57,064 nucleotides of DNA from DAORHV01 sp964458645 (lineage in GTDB: Bacteria > Patescibacteriota > Gracilibacteria > Peribacterales > Peribacteraceae). The notes beneath the pieces are model-generated. The model saw only the letters and a program-made list of their open reading frames with translations, had not been told where the DNA came from and searched no databases. The stretch spans positions 1 to 57,064 of the forward strand of contig CAYWJU010000011.1 in assembly GCA_964458645.1 (NCBI GenBank), given 5' to 3'. The translations under genes were made by a program, and so were the position numbers. Shown here piece by piece: positions 8,345-16,754 of the stretch (its first letter is position 1; each line of letters opens with the position of its first letter).

Positions 8345-9235
8345 ATGCAACTCCGCCTTCACGCTCTCGGCCCGTCGCAGTACATCGAGTACGCCGAGTT
8401 TGGTGACCCTCAGGGCAAACCGGCGGTGTTCTTCCATGGCTTCGTGGGGTCCATCCACCAGGCACGCGCTGCACACCAAGCGGCGGCAGAATTAGGTCTG
8501 CGCATTATCGCGCCGCATCGTCCCGGCGTCGGGCGTTCCACACCCGTGTCGGGGCGCAGCATTCATGACGCGGTGCAGCCTGCGTTCGCGCTCTTGCGTC
8601 AGCTGAACATCGATTCTTACGCCGCAATCGGTGTCTCGGGCGGTGCGCCATACGCCGTGGCGTGCGCCGTGCTGGATGCCCAGCGCGTGCGTCGCTTAGT
8701 GTTGGTCAGTCCGCTGGGTCCACTCGGCCAGCGGCATATCCGGCGTGCCATGCGGAGTCGTCTGCGCGGTTTGCTGGCGGTCGGCAGTATGGGCGGAGTC
8801 GGCCGTCGGACGATCAGCGGATTGTTTTCCATCAAACATCGTTTGTTCGCTCGAAACTTGCGGTCGGAAGTGCTGCGTTTCGTGCAGACAGTTTCGCCTG
8901 CCGACATCGGCAGATTTTCCGAGAATATCGAAGGAGCACTGGACATGTTCGTGGATGACCACGCAGTGATTCTGGCAACGCAGGATGCTCCCCGGCACCT
9001 GAGCATCGAAATCCAGCGTTACTGGAATTGGGGATTCCACGTCGGTCACTTGTCTGTTCCGTGCCGCATTTGGCATGGCGCCGATGACGTCATGGTTCCG
9101 CAGGCCTCGGCCGAATATTTCCATGCGCGCTTTCCAGAAGCTGACTATCGACTCATCCCAGGCGGACATTTTGCGTCGCTTGGATACTTGCGTGACATCG
9201 TCGCATTCGCAACGGGGCGGCGCGAAGCGGACTAG
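8345..9235 (+). CDS. Alpha/beta hydrolase
   Basis: The protein has 296 residues and a standard alpha/beta-hydrolase layout. It has the oxyanion strand AVFFHGFVGS, the nucleophile elbow GVSGGAPYA (Ser), the acid in WHGADDVMVP (Asp) and the catalytic His in IPGGHFASL. The substrate is unknown. Relatives include esterases and epoxide or haloalkane hydrolases. A promoter TTGCAC-16-TAGGTT (8307-8334) ends 10 bases before ATG 8345. The 3' end overlaps the convergent malQ-like gene by 4 bases. Confidence 0.85.
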   Translation: MQLRLHALGPSQYIEYAEFGDPQGKPAVFFHGFVGSIHQARAAHQAAAELGLRIIAPHRPGVGRSTPVSGRSIHDAVQPAFALLRQLNIDSYAAIGVSGGAPYAVACAVLDAQRVRRLVLVSPLGPLGQRHIRRAMRSRLRGLLAVGSMGGVGRRTISGLFSIKHRLFARNLRSEVLRFVQTVSPADIGRFSENIEGALDMFVDDHAVILATQDAPRHLSIEIQRYWNWGFHVGHLSVPCRIWHGADDVMVPQASAEYFHARFPEADYRLIPGGHFASLGYLRDIVAFATGRREAD

Positions 9236-11298
9236 CGCACCACCAGCAGGATGTTGCGGCCTGGGAGTGTGACATATTCATCGGTTGCGCCGTCGAATGA
9301 CACCGTTCCCGCCAGTTCGTAGTTTCCGCGCTGTGCATCCGCCGGGATCGGCAGTTTCACCTCGCAGACCAGCGTGCCGTCGGCGTATTTGGTGAAGTGC
9401 AGGCGCGGGTCGTTCAGTCCCAGCTTCAGTTCGGTCCAACCGTTGTTGCCGTTCACGGGCGCGTTGGTATGCACGGTCACTCCGCTCGGCACGCGCGTCA
9501 GGGCCACGCGCAGGGAGGCATGCTCACCGGGTGAGCGGTGCTGGTGTTCGCCCATCAGCGGGGTGGTAGCGATGACGGGGCCGGTCAGGATTTGGTCGGC
9601 GCGGCGATTGGTCTCCGCGATGATGCCCGCTACAGGCGCGAAATCGATGTTGTCGACGGTGTTCACGCTTAGCACAGACCAATCGTCCGGAGTGGTATCC
9701 ACGCTGGTGCCGGGTGCGTTGTGGCGCCGGGTGCTCTGTTCCACGGTGCGCAGCGTGGTCGCACCGATCTGCGCTCGGCAGGCGAATACCAGCTTGATGT
9801 ACGCCAGGTGGCTGTATCCGTCGCGGACGCGTTCGGCCCAGCCGTCGCCGTACATCTGGTACAGGAAGTCGGCGCGCTCTCCCTCGCGCAGGCCGTTCCA
9901 CCAATCGACACTCGGTTCGGTGTCGTGGTTGTCGGTGATTGCCGTGCAGCCCACGGGGTAGTTCTTCACGTCGGCGTAGCGAGCGGTGCGGGCGTTCGCG
10001 ACTTCTTTGCGATAGCCCCACATGGGAGAACGCATGCCGGAGAGTCCGTTTTCGGCCAGCGGTTGGTCCACCTCTGTTTCACTGACGTAGCCCACGTCCT
10101 CGGCAATGAAGTGTACGTCGGGCAATTCCTGCTTCAGACGCTGGAAGAGTTTGTGCTTCAGCGCGTCGATATGGTGCGACGTGTGCTGCTCGTCGGTCGC
10201 AACCACGTAGTACTTCCAGACCAGCGCCAGCACGTGGTCCAGGCGGATCACTTTGGCGACCTTGGCCATGTGGCGGACGTTCTCGACCAGGAAGTCGATG
10301 ACCTTGTCCTCGACCTCGCCGCGGAAGCGGTACACCGCGTGGCCCCACGTCTGCTCGCCGTAGACGTCGCCGGGGCTCTTGCAGCCGGATTTAAAGAGCA
10401 GCGTGCCGTCGTCGTTCAAATAAAACAATTCCTGGTTGCCCCACACGTCGGCGCTGTCGTGCTGCGGGTAAATCGCCTTGTCCATCACCACGTTGGCGCC
10501 GGCATCCTCGATGCGCTCGGTGGTGTCGGCCCACTGCTTGCCCACCACCTGCTGTGTGTAGAGGACGAAGCGTACCTCGTCGGCGAACGTGGGGTCATCC
10601 ACCATGGCCATGGCTTTGCGGCCGTTGATACCCTTCGCGCGGAACTCCGCCGGCCATTCGTGCCATGCCTTGCCGTCGAAGCGCTTCTTCAGCGCGTTGA
10701 ATACGGCGTAGTTCAGCACGTTGTCGTCGGCGCCTTCGCAGAACTCGCGCAACTCGGCCTTCGGCGCTTCATCTTCGCTTTCGTTCAGGCGGGCGTACGC
10801 GATGCGCATCGCCTCCAGCTTGTACTCCCGCTCGAAGTTGTGGTCGAAGCGGCCGTCCTTCACGCGGTCCGCAGCACCGCCTTCGTACCAGGCCTTCAGG
10901 CGGGCGAAGTGCTCGGAATCACGCAGCTGCGTGATTCGGCCGAGCGCGGCCGTGGACGGGTCGTAGGAGAACATGCCCACCGCGCAGTACGGGCAGGGTC
11001 CGGCCAACTTGTCGTTGCCGGTATCGTTGATGGGATTCAGCTGTACGCCGGCGAATCCGGCCTCGGCGGTCTTCACGCCGAAGTCTTCCATGTCATCCAG
11101 ATCTCCGGCCGAAGCGATGCGCTTGCTGCTGCGCAATGCCAATGGCGTGTGTAAATCCAGCAGCGCCACGCGGCCGTCTTGGCCGCCGAATTCGGACCGC
11201 CGTCCAAGCTTGGTCCAGAACGGAGCCGGCTCGGTGGTTTCGGAATAACGTTCGGCCGGAAGCACGGCGACATCGGGTTCGTAGCGGGGCGATTTCAT
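9232..11298 (-). CDS. malQ: 4-alpha-glucanotransferase (amylomaltase, GH77) with C-terminal extension
   Basis: This enzyme transfers alpha-1,4-glucan segments and is usually part of glycogen or maltodextrin metabolism. GH77 signatures are LNPINDTG near residue 90, a WG(N/x) block near 286, a GD.YGEQTWG stretch near 310, Asp354 in IRLDHVLALVW as nucleophile, Glu400 in FIAEDVG as acid/base, and Asp459 in TDNHDTEP as the third carboxylate. The last 110 residues look like an extra beta-sandwich domain, giving 688 residues in total. The promoter TTGACA-17-GACCAT lies at 11329-11357, with a C/T-rich leader of about 25 bases. Confidence 0.88.
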   Translation of the reverse strand: MKSPRYEPDVAVLPAERYSETTEPAPFWTKLGRRSEFGGQDGRVALLDLHTPLALRSSKRIASAGDLDDMEDFGVKTAEAGFAGVQLNPINDTGNDKLAGPCPYCAVGMFSYDPSTAALGRITQLRDSEHFARLKAWYEGGAADRVKDGRFDHNFEREYKLEAMRIAYARLNESEDEAPKAELREFCEGADDNVLNYAVFNALKKRFDGKAWHEWPAEFRAKGINGRKAMAMVDDPTFADEVRFVLYTQQVVGKQWADTTERIEDAGANVVMDKAIYPQHDSADVWGNQELFYLNDDGTLLFKSGCKSPGDVYGEQTWGHAVYRFRGEVEDKVIDFLVENVRHMAKVAKVIRLDHVLALVWKYYVVATDEQHTSHHIDALKHKLFQRLKQELPDVHFIAEDVGYVSETEVDQPLAENGLSGMRSPMWGYRKEVANARTARYADVKNYPVGCTAITDNHDTEPSVDWWNGLREGERADFLYQMYGDGWAERVRDGYSHLAYIKLVFACRAQIGATTLRTVEQSTRRHNAPGTSVDTTPDDWSVLSVNTVDNIDFAPVAGIIAETNRRADQILTGPVIATTPLMGEHQHRSPGEHASLRVALTRVPSGVTVHTNAPVNGNNGWTELKLGLNDPRLHFTKYADGTLVCEVKLPIPADAQRGNYELAGTVSFDGATDEYVTLPGRNILLVVR

Positions 11299-11328
11299 GG
11301 GTTCGGAAAAAAGGAAGTCAGGAGGGGG

Positions 11329-11357
11329 ATGGTCCCTGGCCCGGCGGCGCCTGTCAA
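11329..11357 (-). promoter_or_regulatory. malQ promoter
   Basis: Read on the minus strand, a perfect -35 TTGACA (11352-11357) is followed by a 17-bp spacer and the -10 GACCAT (11329-11334). The leader to the ATG at 11298 is rich in C and T and has no Shine-Dalgarno-like purine run. Confidence 0.6.
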
Positions 11358-11367
11358 ATTTTCCCGC

Positions 11368-12030
11368 TTAGCGCGTCAGGATCGTCATCGGGTCGATCCA
11401 CGCGTCCAGTTCTTTTTCGGTTTGCACGTAGCCGGCCAGAACCGCGGCGGTTCCTTTGTGGATGCTCAGGTGCAGATGCCTGCGCTCGCCGTCGGTCTCG
11501 TCGCTGAAGGCAGTGCCGAGCGTGGCGAAGGTCTGTCCGGCTTCCAAGTGTGTGCCGGGGATGATCTGGATGGACGAGAGCGTGAATGCGAGGTGGCCGT
11601 ACAGCACAGTCACTGTTTCACTGTCGATGACGCAGGCCTGCACCATCACGCCGCCGTAACCGTCGGCCTGGCGCGCCACAACGACCGGACCGGTGCAGAT
11701 CGCCTGCACGGGCATGACCGCTTCTTCCTCGCCCGGCAGCATCTCGAAGTCGGTGCCGGTGTGGTATCCGGCGAAACGCTCGGGTTGGACGGGGGAGTCG
11801 GCTTTGGTGATGTGGATGCCGAACGGTTTCTTGGTCACGCGTTTTGCGAAATCCTCCAGCGGCGCCACGATGGACGCGCTGCTCGAAGCATTGGAGCTCA
11901 CGACGGATGCGCTCGCGGCGCCCATGCTGCTCGAAGACGACGAAGCCGTGGCCGGAATCTGCGGAGCGGGCGCAACGGGAGCGCATGCCGAGACGATCAA
12001 GAGTGCCGATGACAGGAGGAGTACGCGCAT
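11368..12030 (-). CDS. Lipoprotein with M23 (LytM-like) metallopeptidase domain
   Basis: The product has 220 residues. The signal peptide ends in the lipobox LIVSAC with the acylated Cys at residue 16. A long Ser/Ala linker follows, and then an M23 domain with HTGTDFE (first His and Asp zinc ligands), LYGHL and RHLHLSIHKG (the HxH pair). M23 enzymes cleave peptidoglycan peptides, and some act only as activators. All zinc ligands appear intact, so an active cell-wall hydrolase on the outer face of the membrane is likely. The -10 TAGACT (12037-12042) lies 6 bases before the ATG. Confidence 0.85.
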   Translation of the reverse strand: MRVLLLSSALLIVSACAPVAPAPQIPATASSSSSSMGAASASVVSSNASSSASIVAPLEDFAKRVTKKPFGIHITKADSPVQPERFAGYHTGTDFEMLPGEEEAVMPVQAICTGPVVVARQADGYGGVMVQACVIDSETVTVLYGHLAFTLSSIQIIPGTHLEAGQTFATLGTAFSDETDGERRHLHLSIHKGTAAVLAGYVQTEKELDAWIDPMTILTR

Positions 12031-12121
12031 GTCCGCAGTCTACTCTCCTTGAATTCCCGACATGAAAGGAGTGCGTATCTGGAGCTGAAATAAGAAAGGC
12101 GGTTTGTGCTACTCTGCGCGC

Positions 12122-12958
12122 GTGCGCCGCCTTATCATCAACGCCGACGACTTAGGGATAACGTCTCAGCGCAGCCATGGGATTTTTACCGCGCATGAAC
12201 ACGGGTTCGTGACCAGCGCCTCGCTGATCCCGAACTTCAGCGAAAGCCAAAAGGCCGCTCGCCATGCTCGCGAAAAAGAATTGCCGACCGGTCTGCATAT
12301 CAACCTTACCGAGGGAGACCCCATCAGCGCCGATGCGGACATTGCGTCGTTGCTCACCACCGATGGGTACTTCCTGGGACGCGAAACGCTGCACCGTATG
12401 CTGAACGAGGGAGAAATTGATAAATTTCACATCGAACGCGAGCTGCGCAGCCAGTTTGAGTGGTTCATGGAGCATTACGGCCAGCCGACCCACGTGGACG
12501 GACATCATCACATTCATGTGCACCCATTCGTTGCTCCAATCTTGGTCACGCTATTCGACCGTTATGGTATTTCGTTCGTTCGCATTCCCAGCGAGCCGGT
12601 GCCGCCGTTCGGGTTCATGATCGAAGAAGTGCAGATGAAAAAAATCGTTGCGATTAACAACCAGGCCGATGCCGCACGCACGTTGTTCGAGGCCCATGGG
12701 GTGAAAACTACGGATCATTTCCGCGGCATGGCTCTGTGCGGCAATGCCTCCAACCGCAATTTGCGCCACATCCTCAGCCGCATGCCCGAGGGCGTCACCG
12801 AACTCATGGTGCACCCGGGCAGTCAGAACCCCATCGGCGACGCGTTCGAGACCGATCCGCAGCGTGTGACCGAATTCAACATGGTCATGAACCCCGAACT
12901 TGCCACCGAATTCGCCGAACGGGAGATCACGCTGTGTTCGTACGCAGATCTGTACTAA
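12122..12958 (+). CDS. YdjC/ChbG-family carbohydrate deacetylase
   Basis: The protein has 278 residues and family motifs INADDLG (metal-binding Asp pair), GLHINLTEG and THVDGHHHIHVHP with the metal-binding histidines. ChbG removes an acetyl group from chitooligosaccharides, and relatives act on other N-acetylated sugars. The GTG at 12122 is chosen because the extended -10 TGCTACTCT (12107-12115) lies exactly 6 bases upstream. A TTG start at 12104 would lie in the promoter. The 3' end overlaps the convergent phosphatase gene by 4 bases. Confidence 0.85.
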   Translation: MRRLIINADDLGITSQRSHGIFTAHEHGFVTSASLIPNFSESQKAARHAREKELPTGLHINLTEGDPISADADIASLLTTDGYFLGRETLHRMLNEGEIDKFHIERELRSQFEWFMEHYGQPTHVDGHHHIHVHPFVAPILVTLFDRYGISFVRIPSEPVPPFGFMIEEVQMKKIVAINNQADAARTLFEAHGVKTTDHFRGMALCGNASNRNLRHILSRMPEGVTELMVHPGSQNPIGDAFETDPQRVTEFNMVMNPELATEFAEREITLCSYADLY

Positions 12959-13812
12959 CGGCGCAAACACAGTACGGTTGCATCGTCCTTTCCGGAGGCA
13001 AACGTCCGGTATATTTCGTTCGCGAGCCCATCCGGATGTGCATGCTTGTGACTATTCCAGAAAGAGTCGGCTGTGCGGATCTCTGGGTCGATTCCGTCGG
13101 TGCACAAGACCAGCGTGTGTTCTCGTTCAAGCCGCGAAGCGGTGGGAACCACAGGTTTTTTGACGTACGGGAAGCCGATCCATGTGCCATGTGCTTCTTC
13201 GCTGCAGAGTTCTGTTACCGTTCCATTCGGACCAAGCACCAAAGCCGTCGTTCCGCCGGCCGTTGCCGCTTCGAGCATGCCGTCTTCTTGCAGACGGATG
13301 AATGCACATTCGGCATACGGAATGTGAGCTGCATCCTGGCTATCCAGTGCGTCGCGCCATGCCGAGAACGCCATGTTCGTCCGGTGCAACAGCTCACCAA
13401 GGGTCGCGCTGTCGGAGTTCGTTTTTGCAATCATGGCGAAGAGGTCGTGCAATGACGGCTGCTCTTTGGCGCCATGACCGTTAATGTCCGCAAGCACAAT
13501 GGTCTTTGTCTCGCTCCTGTCGTTCATGACCAAAATGCCATCGCCGCCACAGCAATTGCGTTGGTACGGTACCGATCGCAGTCCGGCGTCTAATGGCTTC
13601 AATTGATGCAAAGTATGCTGACGCAGCATGTGCTGTAACTGATGGTTGCCAACCGTACTGCCTTCCTGCTGTTGGCCTAGCATCCTCAGTAGTGATTGTC
13701 GTATGGCACTGCAATCCTCAGTACATGTTTCTCGGCAACGCGCTGTCGCATCTGGTACGCAAAGTGGCAGGTGCATTTGTTGTTCGCCGTCGACAGATTT
13801 TCGCAAGGTCAT
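12955..13812 (-). CDS. SpoIIE-type PP2C serine phosphatase
   Basis: The protein has up to 285 residues. The C-terminal PPM/SpoIIE domain shows GGDGILVMN, IVLADINGHGA with the metal-binding Asp, ATAGGTTALVL, LVLCTDGI and the closing KDDATVLCLRR. The N-terminal 90 residues are Cys/Gln/His-rich and unassigned. Such phosphatases often dephosphorylate anti-sigma-factor antagonists, but no partner is nearby. The start is uncertain: a -10-like TACTCT touches ATG 13812, and the TTG at 13806 lies 6 bases downstream of it, as in other leaderless genes here. Confidence 0.8.
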   Translation of the reverse strand: MTLRKSVDGEQQMHLPLCVPDATARCRETCTEDCSAIRQSLLRMLGQQQEGSTVGNHQLQHMLRQHTLHQLKPLDAGLRSVPYQRNCCGGDGILVMNDRSETKTIVLADINGHGAKEQPSLHDLFAMIAKTNSDSATLGELLHRTNMAFSAWRDALDSQDAAHIPYAECAFIRLQEDGMLEAATAGGTTALVLGPNGTVTELCSEEAHGTWIGFPYVKKPVVPTASRLEREHTLVLCTDGIDPEIRTADSFWNSHKHAHPDGLANEIYRTFASGKDDATVLCLRR

Positions 13813-13895
13813 AGAGTATTTTCCAACTAATTTTGATTTTATGCAATTTTTTTGAAGTAGCTGATCCTTTTTTGGCTAACAGAACAAAAAACTGC

Positions 13896-14696
13896 TTAGA
13901 ACTTCGCCACAATGAACTGATCAATTGGCCGGAAGCCGAGTTTTTCGTATACCGCCAGCGCCGGCACGTTGTCGTTCTTGCAGAACAAAATCACATGCTT
14001 GTTCTTGGCGAGGTAATCCCGACTGACGGCGCTGATGACTTGCTTTGCAAAGCCGCGTTCGCGGTAGTCCGGGTGCGTGGCCACTCCGCCGATCTGCACG
14101 TATTTCTCGGACCATCCGTGCACGTTCACGCACGATACCAGTTTGCCATCCTTGTGCAGCAGGTACTCCGTCTCTGGGTAAATTTGGCTGCGTTCGCGCG
14201 GCGTGATTTCTTCGGTCAGGTCTTCGCCGTTGGCCATGCGGCGCAACGTAATGATTTCATCTACATCCTTCGGGGTTCCGCGGCGCACACCCGGCTCCGG
14301 GTGGTCGGTGAATGCTTTCTTGGTAAGCAGAAAGACCGTTTCCTCGCGCAGCTCTTTGGGCGTGTAGCCGTAGCGGCGCAGACGTGCGATAGTCGGCAGT
14401 GCGAAGCGCGCGAACATGGGAACCCATTCAATGCGGCAGCCGCGGTCGACGAACTGGTCGACCATCTCGGTGAGTGCGCGGTTATTTTCGGCGTGCAGCA
14501 CCAGGCTGCCGAACTTCTTGAAGAACGCGCCTAGGCCGATCATTTGCACTTCGCGGTATGCGCCGGCGAACAGGATGTCCTCGAACGCGTCGCCTTTGCG
14601 CTGGAAGGCGCCGATGACGAACAGATTCTCCTGCTCCTTTTTTCCGGCGTAGCGCAGGATGATTGACCGGTGTTTGGGACTGAAGATACGAGCCAT
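13896..14696 (-). CDS. GNAT-family N-acetyltransferase
   Basis: The protein has 266 residues. The C-terminal GNAT fold has the acetyl-CoA loop GGVATHPDYRERGFAKQVIS and the closing NVPALAVYEKLGFRP. The N-terminal half resembles the first GNAT-like repeat seen in FR47/DUF4081 proteins. The substrate is unknown. I chose ATG 14696 because the -10 TACCAT (14704-14709) lies 7 bases upstream. An in-frame ATG at 14705 would overlap that box. Confidence 0.8.
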   Translation of the reverse strand: MARIFSPKHRSIILRYAGKKEQENLFVIGAFQRKGDAFEDILFAGAYREVQMIGLGAFFKKFGSLVLHAENNRALTEMVDQFVDRGCRIEWVPMFARFALPTIARLRRYGYTPKELREETVFLLTKKAFTDHPEPGVRRGTPKDVDEIITLRRMANGEDLTEEITPRERSQIYPETEYLLHKDGKLVSCVNVHGWSEKYVQIGGVATHPDYRERGFAKQVISAVSRDYLAKNKHVILFCKNDNVPALAVYEKLGFRPIDQFIVAKF

Positions 14697-14762
14697 CGGC
14701 TGCATGGTACACGGGAACCGCCGTTGCAGTTGGGTAGTTCGCAGCGCTTTGTCTTCAAAACA

Positions 14763-15320
14763 CTATTCGTCCTGTCCCACGCCAAGCGTAATGGTCGTGC
14801 GGTCATCCGATGCTGCGATCATTGCCGAAAACGTGCGGGTATCCTTGGTGGCAGTTATCACAGTCGATCCTGCTGCTTGTGCGTTGGCGGAAATCGTCCA
14901 ACCTTGTTTTGCCAATTCCGCTGCGTAGAACTCGGAGACTTGCTGCTGCGTATCCGTGCTCATGAGTACCAATGCCTGGCCGGTTTTGCCGCCGGTCGGA
15001 CTGACGGATGCCGAATACTGCACTTCCGCCTTGGGGTACACCGGTGCATCCGTAGGCCAATCTTTGGGCATGGTCTGCCCGGTCGTGAGCGTGCCTTCGT
15101 CAGTCTTGATCTTCATGTTGCCGCCTTCCACATCCACATCGGCTTTGCCGCCGGTGGCCTTCTCCATCATGTTCTCCACCATGGTCTCACCGATTTTCTT
15201 GCTGGCCATTTCCATGATGTTCTTGATTCCATACCCCACAAGCAGCAGCAGGCTGACCATGACGGCGATCAAAATCCAGGGGCGAGTCTTGGTGGGTGTG
15301 CTTGGGGGAGTCTGGTTCAT
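14763..15320 (-). CDS. Single-pass membrane protein with extracytoplasmic domain, unknown
   Basis: The product has 185 residues. A short Pro/Thr-rich N-terminus is followed by one hydrophobic helix (about residues 14-34), a Met/Lys-rich helix, a Gly/Asp-rich linker and a C-terminal alpha/beta domain. That domain contains PVYPKAEVQYSASV, a VSEFYAAELAKQGW stretch and TTITLGVG. The order (a strand, then a helix with FY...L...GW, then strands) recurs in small bacterial membrane proteins of unknown role. The leader before ATG 15320 is pyrimidine-rich. The gene is divergent from the next one. Confidence 0.6.
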   Translation of the reverse strand: MNQTPPSTPTKTRPWILIAVMVSLLLLVGYGIKNIMEMASKKIGETMVENMMEKATGGKADVDVEGGNMKIKTDEGTLTTGQTMPKDWPTDAPVYPKAEVQYSASVSPTGGKTGQALVLMSTDTQQQVSEFYAAELAKQGWTISANAQAAGSTVITATKDTRTFSAMIAASDDRTTITLGVGQDE

Positions 15321-15451
15321 GGGATGAGCATGGGGAAAGACGGGAATAGTATGTCGATTCCATGCGTGGAACGCAAAGCCGACGCACTTGCGCGCACAGC
15401 CACGCAGATACACACTGTATGCACTTTTTGACATCGCTTTCCCCGTTCTTC

Positions 15452-15928
15452 ATGTCTAACGATCCACGCGCATACTTCCTGAAGCAGGCTGCCGCACTCG
15501 AGGCCTGGATGCTGCCGTTCTTTCAAAAGGCTCCCCATCTGCCGCAAAATGCCCGTCAAACACTGGTTGACGTCGCTCCGTGGCTAGCGCTCGCGGGAGG
15601 CATCCTGGGCTTGGTTGGTATTTTTTCCACCGGCGCATTCACGTCGCTGCTGTTCACGCTGTCGTTCTTCCGGCTCGGCATCTTCCCTTTGCTGTTCACG
15701 ATCGGCTTGTTGCTCGCTCTCGTTTCCGCGGTGTTGGATCTGCTTGCCTATCAACCGCTTGTACAGCACAAGAAGGCCGGATGGAATCTGCTGTTCTACG
15801 GCATGATACTCAGCGTTGTGTCGCTTCTTCTTCATGTTATTTCCGGCTACGGAGTATTCGGACAGCTTGTCGGAGTACTCGTAGGATTCTGGCTGTTGTT
15901 CGAAGTCCGCGACGCGTACAAGGCGTAG
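15452..15928 (+). CDS. Small polytopic membrane protein, unknown
   Basis: The product has 158 residues with about four hydrophobic helices, preceded by an amphipathic N-terminal segment (ending about residue 40). No catalytic motif is visible. ATG 15452 is preferred over upstream codons because the leader just before it (CGCTTTCCCCGTTCTTC) matches the pyrimidine-rich leaders of other genes. The protein also starts there with a normal polar N-terminus. I do not recognise the family. Confidence 0.6.
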   Translation: MSNDPRAYFLKQAAALEAWMLPFFQKAPHLPQNARQTLVDVAPWLALAGGILGLVGIFSTGAFTSLLFTLSFFRLGIFPLLFTIGLLLALVSAVLDLLAYQPLVQHKKAGWNLLFYGMILSVVSLLLHVISGYGVFGQLVGVLVGFWLLFEVRDAYKA

Positions 15929-16022
15929 TGGCTTCGCGTATTGTCGGCAATTTTTGAAAGAGTGGTGTGGTCTTTGCGTCATAACGTCCGGCGTCGCAGT
16001 GCGCTGCCGTTCTGTCGCACTT

Positions 16023-16055
16023 CTTAATCAGCCCTTAATCCGTGGTGCTTACTCT
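16023..16055 (+). promoter_or_regulatory. Operator-promoter of the two-component operon: 11-bp-spaced direct repeats and -10
   Basis: CTTAATC (16023-16029) and CTTAATC (16034-16040) are separated by four bases, giving an 11-bp period. Nine bases later lies the -10 TACTCT (16050-16055). The repeats occupy the place of a -35, as in activator-dependent promoters bound by OmpR/PhoB-type dimers. The same geometry recurs at 17960-17992. Confidence 0.65.
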
Positions 16056-16074
16056 GCATTCACTCACACGTCAT

Positions 16075-16737
16075 ATGCATATTCTTCTCATCGAAGATCA
16101 GCAAAAGCTGGCCGGCAACATCAAGCAGTTCTTGGAATTGGAACAGTATTCGGTGACACTTGCCTACGACGGCAAAGAAGGATTTGAAAAGGCCATGACG
16201 CAGCCGGTCGATTTGCTGATTTTGGACATCAACCTTCCGGGTATGGACGGCTATGTGCTGTGTTCCATGCTCCGTCAGCATAAGAAGAATATGCCGATTC
16301 TCATGCTGACTGCGCGCGCCAAGCAGCAAGAGGTAGTCCATGGCCTGAATATCGGTGCCGACGATTACCTTACGAAGCCGTTCGATTTGGACATTCTGCT
16401 CGCACGCGTTCGGGCGTTGCTGCGGCGCAACGGCGGAGAAAAGAATCCCCAATTGGCGACGGGCGCCATCACGCTGGATACGAATACGCAGGAAGTCCGC
16501 AAAAGCGACCGCAAGGTAGACCTGTCGCCCAAGGAATACGCACTGTTCGAATTCCTCCTGCGTAACAAAGGAGTCGTGCAGGAGCGTACGCGCATCATCG
16601 ATCACGTTTGGGGCGGACGCGATGAGCTTATGTTCTCGCAGACGGTGGACGTGCATGTGGCCTACTTGCGCCGTAAACTTGGCAAGAGCGTCATTCACAC
16701 CGTGCCCGGCAAGGGCTACATGGTTCCCGCCGAGTAG
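16075..16737 (+). CDS. OmpR/PhoB-family response regulator
   Basis: The protein has 220 residues. The receiver domain has the acidic pair in LLIEDQQ, the phospho-acceptor Asp in LLILDINLPGMDG, the Thr in MLTARAK and the Lys in DDYLTKPFD. The winged-helix domain has LSPKEYALFEFLLRNKG, the recognition segment TVDVHVAYLRRKLGK and the end HTVPGKGYMV. It pairs with the histidine kinase 17 bases downstream. Direct repeats over its own promoter suggest autoregulation. ATG 16075 gives the normal receiver N-terminus. Confidence 0.93.
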   Translation: MHILLIEDQQKLAGNIKQFLELEQYSVTLAYDGKEGFEKAMTQPVDLLILDINLPGMDGYVLCSMLRQHKKNMPILMLTARAKQQEVVHGLNIGADDYLTKPFDLDILLARVRALLRRNGGEKNPQLATGAITLDTNTQEVRKSDRKVDLSPKEYALFEFLLRNKGVVQERTRIIDHVWGGRDELMFSQTVDVHVAYLRRKLGKSVIHTVPGKGYMVPAE

Positions 16738-16754
16738 GCCTCCCGCTGCACTCT

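Noticed and set aside
9721..11154. Long open frame (477 codons) on the plus strand
   Set aside because: It is antisense to the GH77 gene, whose catalytic motifs are unambiguous. The Val/Leu/His-rich translation is typical of a shadow frame.
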